30,942 bases of DNA, from assembly GCA_035715725.1 (NCBI GenBank), contig DASTKT010000075.1, positions 1-30,942 on the forward strand, given 5' to 3'. Shown here in pieces: positions 20,321 to 27,091 of this stretch; within the stretch, counting starts at the first letter, position 1; each line of letters starts with the position of its first letter. Position numbers and translations under genes: made by a program. Under the pieces are notes generated by a model that saw only the letters and a list, made by a program, of their open reading frames with translations, was not told the DNA's origin and ran no database searches. The DNA comes from JADGGV01 sp035715725 (GTDB lineage: Bacteria > Gemmatimonadota > Gemmatimonadetes > Longimicrobiales > RSA9).

Positions 20321-21535
20321 GTGAGGAAGATCGACACGCGCAACTTCAAGCGGGCGACGCGCTCGACGCCGCGCGAGATCAACCGGCAGATCGCGCTGAA
20401 CCTGCTGCGGGAGCATCAGCCGATCTCGCGGGCGGATCTGGCGCGGCGGATGGAGGTGGGGCGCGGGGTGGTGACGTCGCTCGTGAACGAGCTGATCGCG
20501 GAGGGGGTGGTGGAGGAGGGTCCGACGATCGACGCGCCGCGGGGGCGGCGGCCGCAGATGCTGTACGTGCGCACGCGGGACCGGCTGGTGGTGGCGGTCG
20601 ACGTGCGGCTGAGCCAGACCTCGCTGATGCTGGCGGACTTCGGCGGGACGCCGATCGGGCAGGACACGTTCCGGACGCCGCTCGAGCCGGCGGAGCTGAT
20701 CGAGGAGCTGGGGCGGCGGATCGATCGGCTGCGGGAGACGCAGGCGGCGGGGGCGTGCGAGGGACTCGGGATCGTGGTGCCGGGGATGGTGGACCCGCGG
20801 ACGGGGCGGGTGCTGAACGCGCCGCAGCTCGGCTGGCGGGACGTGGAGGTTCGGGAGGCGCTCGAGGCGCGGACCGGGCTGCCGGTACAGATCGAGAACG
20901 CGGCGCTGGCGTGCGCGCTGGCGCAGATGTGGCTGGGCGAGCGAGGCGAGGGGAGCGGCGATTTCGTGTACGTGACGGTCTCGGATGGCGTGGGCGCGGG
21001 AGTGGTCGTGAACGGCGAGCTGGTTCGCGGTCACGACTCGACGGCGGGGGAGTTCGGGCACGTACCGATCGATCCGGACGGCCCGCGCTGCCTGTGCGGC
21101 GCGCGCGGGTGCTGGGAGGCGTACACGGCGAACCGCGCGACGCTGGCGCGGTACCTCGGCCAGCCGCTCGGCGCGCCGACCCCGCAGGCCCTGCTGCAGT
21201 CGAGCGTGCTCGGCATCGCGGACGTGATCGCGCGGGCGAAGTCCGGGGACGCCCGCGCGGGCGCGGCGCTGGCGGAGACCGGCCGGTACCTGGGCCTCGG
21301 GCTGGCGACGATCGTCAACGCCCTGAACCCGGCGCGCATCATCGTGGGCGGGGAGATCACCGCGGCGTGGGACCGGATCGAGGGCCCGATCCGGGCGGAA
21401 GTGGATACGCGCGCGTTGACGCCCGCGGCCGCGGCGACGCCGATCCTCCCGGAGCAGGCGGGTGTCTCCCCGCGGCTGCGCGGAGCGACGGCGCTGGTGA
21501 CGGCGCCGGCGTTCGCGGCGCCGCGGGTGGCGTGA
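20321..21535 (+). CDS. ROK-family transcriptional repressor of hexuronate genes
   Basis: This 404-residue protein has an N-terminal winged helix-turn-helix (about 18-75: REINRQIALNLLREHQPISR, ADLARRMEVGRGVVTSLVNE) and a ROK sugar-kinase-like domain. The latter has GLGIVVPGMVDPRTGRVLNA, VQIENAALACALAQMW, STAGEFGHVPIDPDG, and the zinc motif CLCGARGCWEAY. An ATP-binding DxGxT loop is replaced (DVRLSQTSLMLAD), as expected for a regulator and not a kinase. The start is GTG 20321; no Shine-Dalgarno is obvious. Position and the shared palindrome suggest it represses kdgA-kdgK, itself and uxaC, and that a uronate pathway intermediate relieves it. The effector is unknown. Confidence 0.92.
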   Translation: MRKIDTRNFKRATRSTPREINRQIALNLLREHQPISRADLARRMEVGRGVVTSLVNELIAEGVVEEGPTIDAPRGRRPQMLYVRTRDRLVVAVDVRLSQTSLMLADFGGTPIGQDTFRTPLEPAELIEELGRRIDRLRETQAAGACEGLGIVVPGMVDPRTGRVLNAPQLGWRDVEVREALEARTGLPVQIENAALACALAQMWLGERGEGSGDFVYVTVSDGVGAGVVVNGELVRGHDSTAGEFGHVPIDPDGPRCLCGARGCWEAYTANRATLARYLGQPLGAPTPQALLQSSVLGIADVIARAKSGDARAGAALAETGRYLGLGLATIVNALNPARIIVGGEITAAWDRIEGPIRAEVDTRALTPAAAATPILPEQAGVSPRLRGATALVTAPAFAAPRVA

Positions 21536-21600
21536 GCGGCGCGGCGGGGACGTGGGCCGGACACGAGCGCAGCCGCCAGCGCAGTGCACCGGCGGCTGCA

Positions 21601-21674
21601 TGGGCCCGGCAGGACTCGAACCTGCGACCCGAGGATTATGAGTCCCCTGCTCTGACCGACTGAGCTACGGGCCC
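21601..21674 (-). tRNA. tRNA with CAT anticodon (elongator Met or Ile2)
   Basis: The minus strand folds as a complete 74-nt cloverleaf. The acceptor stem GGGCCCG pairs with CGGGCCC, the D arm is GCTC..GAGC, the anticodon loop CTCATAA gives CAT, and the T arm GCAGG-TTCGAAT-CCTGC is perfect, with discriminator A. CCA is not encoded. The anticodon loop and overall sequence resemble both tRNA-Met and the lysidine-modified tRNA-Ile2; I cannot decide between them. The anticodon stem has one G-U pair. Confidence 0.95.
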
Positions 21675-21764
21675 GGTGCCCGGAAAGCTAGCCGAGGCCG
21701 GCGCCGGCAACAACCGCCGCGGCGGCGACTCCGGCGAGCGCGGGGCCGGACGGCGGGAGCGGGC

Positions 21765-22427
<663 letters not shown>

Positions 22428-22505
22428 GCCGTGCCTCGTGGTGCTCGTGCCGAGATCGGGTCCGGCGAAACGATAGCGGGAGCGGGCGGGGCCGGCGAGG
22501 GTGTA

Positions 22506-22590
22506 CGGCCGAGAGGGCGAGGGGGGAGCGGGAGAGTGGGCGGTCGCAGCTTCACCCACTCGTCCACTCCCCCGCTCTCCCCCTCGGCCG
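22506..22590. repeat. Imperfect 35-bp purine/pyrimidine inverted repeat between upp and the DUF4159 operon
   Basis: Arm 22506-22540 (beginning CGGCCGAGAGGG, ending GAGTGGG) pairs imperfectly with arm 22555-22590 across a 14-nt loop. One arm is almost pure purine and the other pyrimidine. The rest of the 356-bp interval (22428-22783) holds no gene; AT-poor promoter regions for both directions must lie here but are not evident apart from a TATCGT upstream of upp. Confidence 0.7.
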
Positions 22591-22783
22591 CATCGCCGCC
22601 GACGGTGGCCACCGCGCGCGGCGGATCCGCGGCATCGGGGGCGGCTCCCGTCCCAGCCTCGGAACTCTTGCGGGGGGTGGTAGTATTCCCCGGTGAGGCC
22701 ACCCGCACCGCCGTCCTGCCGGGTGAGGTGCGCCCTCGACGCTCGTCGCAGGTCGGTCCGCCGCCTTCTCCCGGAGCACCTCC

Positions 22784-23554
22784 GTGCGGCTCGTCTGGCC
22801 TCTGCTCCTCCTCGTTGCCGCCGCCGGCCCCGGGCACGCTCCGGACCCCCGAGGGATCTCCTCCGGGAGCACACGCACGCCCATCCGGCCCGATCTGCCG
22901 CGTCACGCCTTCTACTTCACCCGCGCCGCGTATACCGGGGGCGGGTGGCGCGGCGAGGCGTGGGCGACGGACTACCCCAAGGCCGACCGGCAATTCCTCG
23001 TCGTCGTCCGGCGGCTGACGAACCTGGACGCCTACGATTCGGAGCATCCGGTCCGCCTGGACGACCCGGAGCTACGCCGGTTCCCGTTCCTGTACGCGGT
23101 CGAGGTCGGGCACATGCACCTGACCGAGCGGGAGGTGGCGGGGCTGCGGAGCTATCTGCTGGCCGGCGGCTTCCTGATGGTGGACGACTTCTGGGGGACG
23201 GCGGAGTGGGAGAACTTCGCCGTCCAGATCCGACGCGTGCTGCCGGAGTACCCGATCGTCGAGCTCCCCGCCGACGCCGCGATCTTCCACACCGCATACG
23301 ACGTGAAGGAGCTGCTGCAGGTGCCGTCGGTCGACAACTGGCGGTGCTGCCGCCAGACGTCCGAGCGCGACGGCTACGTGCCGCACGCCCGGGGAATCGT
23401 CGACGAGAAGGGCCGGCTCCTGGTCGCGATCAACTGGAACACGGACCTCGGCGATGCGTGGGAGTGGGCGGAGCAGCCGGACTACCCGCCGCGCTTCTCG
23501 ACGTACGCGTACCAGATGGGGATGAACGCGATCCTCTACTCGATGACGCACTGA
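22784..23554 (+). CDS. DUF4159 domain protein (first copy), exported
   Basis: This 256-residue protein starts at GTG 22784, 7 nt after GGAG, with a short signal peptide (VRLVWPLLLLVAAAGPGHA). The DUF4159 domain fills the rest: FYFTRAAYTGGGWRGEAW, DYPKADRQFLVVVRRLTNL, FLYAVEVGHMHLTEREV, GLRSYLLAGGFLMVDDFWG, and the C-terminal INWNTDLGDAWEWA. DUF4159 has a GATase-like fold and occurs with VWA and MoxR-type proteins, but its activity is not known. It contains a vicinal Cys pair (NWRCCRQ). It is the first gene of a five-gene operon; the next starts 4 nt after its stop. A second, longer DUF4159 gene ends the operon. Confidence 0.9.
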   Translation: MRLVWPLLLLVAAAGPGHAPDPRGISSGSTRTPIRPDLPRHAFYFTRAAYTGGGWRGEAWATDYPKADRQFLVVVRRLTNLDAYDSEHPVRLDDPELRRFPFLYAVEVGHMHLTEREVAGLRSYLLAGGFLMVDDFWGTAEWENFAVQIRRVLPEYPIVELPADAAIFHTAYDVKELLQVPSVDNWRCCRQTSERDGYVPHARGIVDEKGRLLVAINWNTDLGDAWEWAEQPDYPPRFSTYAYQMGMNAILYSMTH

Positions 23555-23558
23555 GCGC

Positions 23559-25844
23559 ATGGCGGAATCGGTCTTCACCTTCCTGTTCAAGTACCGGCCG
23601 GTCGTCTTCGGGAGCGGCCGGCTCGTCTTCGCGGCGCCGGTGCCGCTGCTGGTGCTTGCGGGCGTGGCGACGGCCGTCGCGGTGGGCGCGGCGGCGACGT
23701 ACGTCCGGGCCGGGGGGAAGGCATCCGGCGCGGAGCGCGGGGTCCTGGCGGGCGTGCGGATCCTGGCGCTGGCGCTGCTGGCGTTCTGCCTCGCCCGCCC
23801 GACGCTCGTGCTGTCGACGGTGGTGCCGCAGCAGAACTACCTGGGCGTGCTGCTCGACGACTCGCGCAGCATGCGGATCGCGGACGGCGGCGCGGCGCCG
23901 CGGAGCGCCTTCGCGCGGGGCGCCATGGGGCCGGAGGGGGTAATCGGACGCGAGCTGGCCCGCCGGTTCCGGGTCCGCTACTTCCGCTTCTCGTCGGGAA
24001 CGGACCGGATCGGCGGGCCGGAGGAGCTGGCGTTCGACGGGGAGCGCACGCGGGTGGCGCAGGCGCTGGACCGGGCGCGCTCGGAGCTCGGCTCGCTGCC
24101 GCTGGCGGGGCTGGTGCTCGTGAGCGACGGCGCGGACAACGCGGCCGGCGCGCTGTCGGAGTCGCTGCTCGCGCTGCGCGCGGCGAACGTGCCGGTGTAC
24201 GCGGTCGGCGTGGGGCGGGAGGCGTTGGACCGGGACATCGAGATCGCGCGGGTCGCGACGCCGACGGCGGTGCTGAAGGGCGCGCGGCTGGCCGTCGAGC
24301 TGCTGGTGACGCAGCGGGGCTACGCGGGGGAGACGGTGAAGCTGTTCGTGGAGGACGAAGGCCGCGTCGTCGCCTCGCAGGACGTGAAGCTCGGGTCGGA
24401 CGGCGAGCCGGTCCCGGTCAGCGTGCGGTTCACGGCGGAGCAGGCCGGTCCGCGCCGTTTCCGCTTCCGCATCCCGCCGCGGCCGGGCGAGCGCGTGGCG
24501 GAGAACAACGTGCAGGACGCGCTGGTGCGGGTGCGCGACGACCGGGAGAAGATCCTCTACTTCGAGGGCGAGCCTCGCTTCGAGCTGAAGTTCATCCGGC
24601 GCGCGGCGGCCGAGGACAAGAACCTTCAGATCGTGACGCTGCTGCGGACGGCGGAGAACAAGTTCCTGCGGCTGGACGTGGACAGCGCGGCGGAGCTGTC
24701 GACGGGCTTTCCCCGGACGCGCGACGAGCTGTTCGGCTACCGGGGGCTGGTCCTCGGCGGCGTGGAAGCGGGCTTCTTCACGCACGACCAGCTCCAGATG
24801 ATCGCGGACTTCGTGGGCGACCGGGGCGGCGGACTGCTGATGCTGGGGAGCCGGCGGACGTTCGCGGAGGGGGGGTACGGCGGGACGCCGCTGGCGGACG
24901 CGCTCCCGGTCGTGCTGGACGACGCCCGGCGCCGCGACACGACGTTCTTCGCGGAGATCAAGGTCGCGCCGACGCGCGCGGGGGCCGGGTACGGCGTGAC
25001 GCAGATCGCGGGCGACGAGGCGGCGTCCCGCGACCGGTGGCGGATGCTGCCGGCGGTGACGACCGTGAACCGGGTGGACCGGGTGAAGCCGGGCGCGACG
25101 ATCCTCCTGAGCGGCGCGGGCGAGGGCGTGGGCGGCGGGCAGGTCGTGCTGGCGTACCAGCGCTACGGGCGGGGGAGCGCGTTCGCGCTGCCGATCGAGG
25201 ACTCGTGGCTCTGGCAGATGAGCGCGGACGTGCCGCTCGAGGACCAGAGCCACGAGACGTTCTGGCGGCAGCTCCTGCGCTGGCTCGTGAGCGACGTGCC
25301 CACGCCGGTGGCGGTGCGGCTCGGCGGCGACCGCGCCTCGCCCGGCGAGCCGGTGAGCATCACGGCCGAGGTCTCGGACGAGCGGTACGTGCGGCTGAAC
25401 AACGCCCGCGTGACCGCCACGGTCACGGCGCCGAACGGCGCGGCCACGCAGGTGCCGCTGGAGTGGGCGGTGGACCGGGACGGCGAGTATCGCGGCTCGT
25501 TCACACCGGCCGCGCAGGGCGTCTACGCGGTCACGGCGACGGCGAGCCAGGGCGGCCCCGAGCGGACCTCGCCGCCGGCGTACCTGAGCGCGGCGCCGAG
25601 CACGGCGGAGTACTTCGACGCGGCGCAGCGGGCGCCGCTGCTGCGGCGGATCGCGGCGGAGACGGGCGGGCGCTACTACACCGAGGCGAGCGCGGGCGCG
25701 CTGCCGGAGGACATCGCGCTGAGCGGGCGAGGCGCCACCGTGACGGAGGAGCGGGAGCTGTGGGATATGCCGATCGTGCTGTTGCTGTTCGTGGGGCTGG
25801 TGGGGGCGGAGTGGGGGGTGCGGCGGGGCCGGGGGTTGGCGTGA
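23559..25844 (+). CDS. Membrane-anchored VWA / GATase-like protein
   Basis: This 761-residue protein has two N-terminal TM helices (about 24-46 and 62-84), then a von Willebrand A domain. The VWA metal site is complete: DDSRS near residue 99, the Thr in ERTRVAQAL and the Asp in VLVSDGADN. A beta-sandwich region follows (about 225-330), then a GATase1-like domain (about 385-560) with FGYRGLVLGGVEAGFFTHDQ and GGGLLMLGSRRTFAEGGYGG, lacking an obvious Cys nucleophile. An Ig-like segment (about 590-680) and a C-terminal TM helix (about 738-756, MPIVLLLFVGLVGAEWG) close it. The layout matches BatA-like or 'glutamine amidotransferase' proteins of DUF4159 loci. The large middle is probably periplasmic. 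Its TGA overlaps the next gene's GTG. Confidence 0.9.
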   Translation: MAESVFTFLFKYRPVVFGSGRLVFAAPVPLLVLAGVATAVAVGAAATYVRAGGKASGAERGVLAGVRILALALLAFCLARPTLVLSTVVPQQNYLGVLLDDSRSMRIADGGAAPRSAFARGAMGPEGVIGRELARRFRVRYFRFSSGTDRIGGPEELAFDGERTRVAQALDRARSELGSLPLAGLVLVSDGADNAAGALSESLLALRAANVPVYAVGVGREALDRDIEIARVATPTAVLKGARLAVELLVTQRGYAGETVKLFVEDEGRVVASQDVKLGSDGEPVPVSVRFTAEQAGPRRFRFRIPPRPGERVAENNVQDALVRVRDDREKILYFEGEPRFELKFIRRAAAEDKNLQIVTLLRTAENKFLRLDVDSAAELSTGFPRTRDELFGYRGLVLGGVEAGFFTHDQLQMIADFVGDRGGGLLMLGSRRTFAEGGYGGTPLADALPVVLDDARRRDTTFFAEIKVAPTRAGAGYGVTQIAGDEAASRDRWRMLPAVTTVNRVDRVKPGATILLSGAGEGVGGGQVVLAYQRYGRGSAFALPIEDSWLWQMSADVPLEDQSHETFWRQLLRWLVSDVPTPVAVRLGGDRASPGEPVSITAEVSDERYVRLNNARVTATVTAPNGAATQVPLEWAVDRDGEYRGSFTPAAQGVYAVTATASQGGPERTSPPAYLSAAPSTAEYFDAAQRAPLLRRIAAETGGRYYTEASAGALPEDIALSGRGATVTEERELWDMPIVLLLFVGLVGAEWGVRRGRGLA

Positions 25845-27091
25845 GGCGGCGCTCCGCGCCGCCGCGAGAGGCCCCGCTGGCACGGGGCCGCAAGAGGTCG
25901 GGCTTCGCCCTCCCGCAAGAGGCCGCGCTGCGCGCGACCGCACGAGGTCGCGCTGCGCGCTCCCGGTTGGGGGCGCGCGGCCTGATGGCCGTGCGTCCGC
26001 ACGGGGGCGGTTCCGCCGCGCGCGGCGACGGCGCGCTGCGCGCGGCCGCCAGAGGGCGCCCTTCGGGCTCCCGCGGGTGGGGGAGAGCGGGTCGCGGGCT
26101 CGTGGCGGGGGTGGCGCTGCTCGGCGCGCTGGCGAGCGGGGCGGCGGCGCAGGGCGTCGGGGGGCGGACGCGGGTGCTGGTGATCAGCGGGCTGTCGGGG
26201 GAGGAGCGCTTCGCGAAGGAGTACCTGGAGCTGGGGAGGGCGGTGGTGGACGCGGCGCGGGGGCGCTGGGGCGCGGCGCCGGAGGACGTCGTCTGGCTGG
26301 CGGAGCGGCCGGAGGCGGACGCCGCGCGCATCGCGGGGCGCTCGACGAAGGCGGAGATCGAGAAGGCACTCGTCGCGCTTTCGGCGGCGGCGCCGGGCGA
26401 CCGGGTGCTCGTGCTGCTCCTGGGCCACGGCGCCTCGACCGGCGAGACGCCGACGCTGAGCCTGCCGGGCCCGGACATGACGGCGCAGGAGCTGGCGCGG
26501 GGGCTGGCCGGGGTGCGCGCCGCGAGCGTCGTGGTGGTGAACGCGGCGGATGCGAGCGGCGGCTTCGTGCCCGCCCTCTCGGGCCGCGGCCGCGTCGTGA
26601 TCGCGGCGACGCGCTCGGGCTACGAGCGGAACGAGACGGAGTTCGGCCGCTATTTCGTGGCGGCGCTGACGGGGGACGGCGCGGACACGGACAAGGACGG
26701 GCGCGTCTCGCTGCTGGAGGCGTTCGCGTACGCGCGGCGGGAGGTCGCCCGGAGCTACGCCGAGGGGAACCGGCTGCTGACGGAGCACGCGGTGCTGGAC
26801 GACGATGCCGACGGCAAGGGGAGCGAGGCGCCGGGCGCGACGGGGGACGGCGCGGTCGCGCGGCGGGTGTTCCTGGACGGCGGGCCGGCGGTGAAGGCCG
26901 CGGCCGGGGCGAGCCCGGAGCTGCGCGCGCTGTACGAGCAGAAGGCCCGGCTGGAGCGGGACGTCGACGCGTTGAAGGCGCGGAAGGCGGAGCTGCCGGC
27001 GGCGGCGTACGAGAAGCAGCTCGAGGCACTGCTGGTGGAGCTGGCGGAGAAGAGCCAGGCGATCCGTCGCCTGGAAGGGGGGCGGCCGTGA
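25841..27091 (+). CDS. Caspase/C13-like protein with EF-hand loop, apparently without catalytic Cys
   Basis: The coding frame opens at GTG 25841 (GTGA overlap with the VWA gene) and gives 416 residues, but the start is uncertain: ATG 25984 and GTG 26102 are alternatives. The recognised protein begins with a signal-like segment LVAGVALLGALASGAAAQ (about residues 88-105). The caspase-like fold follows: TRVLVISGLSGEERFAKEYL, VLVLLLGHGAST with the catalytic-type His, and VVVVNAADASGGF, where family peptidases have D-x-C-x-S-G; no Cys is present. Then RVVIAATRSGYERNETEFG and a perfect EF-hand loop DTDKDGRVSLLE (about 281-292). A C-terminal coiled coil (YEQKARLERDVDALKARKAE) ends the protein. It is probably a periplasmic binding or scaffold pseudo-protease. 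The first ~80 residues derive from a hairpin repeat array. Confidence 0.8.
   Translation: MRRRSAPPREAPLARGRKRSGFALPQEAALRATARGRAARSRLGARGLMAVRPHGGGSAARGDGALRAAARGRPSGSRGWGRAGRGLVAGVALLGALASGAAAQGVGGRTRVLVISGLSGEERFAKEYLELGRAVVDAARGRWGAAPEDVVWLAERPEADAARIAGRSTKAEIEKALVALSAAAPGDRVLVLLLGHGASTGETPTLSLPGPDMTAQELARGLAGVRAASVVVVNAADASGGFVPALSGRGRVVIAATRSGYERNETEFGRYFVAALTGDGADTDKDGRVSLLEAFAYARREVARSYAEGNRLLTEHAVLDDDADGKGSEAPGATGDGAVARRVFLDGGPAVKAAAGASPELRALYEQKARLERDVDALKARKAELPAAAYEKQLEALLVELAEKSQAIRRLEGGRP
25845..26071. repeat. Array of 25-bp hairpin repeat units at a gene start
   Basis: Units at 25863-25887, 25889-25913, 25914-25938, 25939-25963 and 26047-26071 share the plan CGCRAGAGG plus a small hairpin (GGGC-TTC-GCCC, GCGC-TGC-GCGC, GCCC-TTC-GGGC, GCCCCG-N6-CGGGGC) plus CTCC. 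The region 25845-25862 (GGCGGCGC-TCC-GCGCCGC) looks like a further degenerate unit. The 25-bp period shifts the frame at each unit, so the array did not evolve as protein-coding sequence. It nevertheless is open in the frame of the caspase-like gene. Confidence 0.8.

Noticed and set aside
21601..21674. tRNA gene as an integration site for a mobile island
   Set aside because: No integrase gene and no repeat of the tRNA 3' end were found nearby; flanking genes are housekeeping-like.
22680..22686. TAGTAT as a -10 box for the DUF4159 operon
   Set aside because: No acceptable -35 sequence lies at the right distance, so I did not list a promoter.
23430..25943. An 837-codon open frame opposite the VWA gene
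   Set aside because: It consists of Arg/Ala/His/Pro-rich shadow sequence with no recognisable domain.
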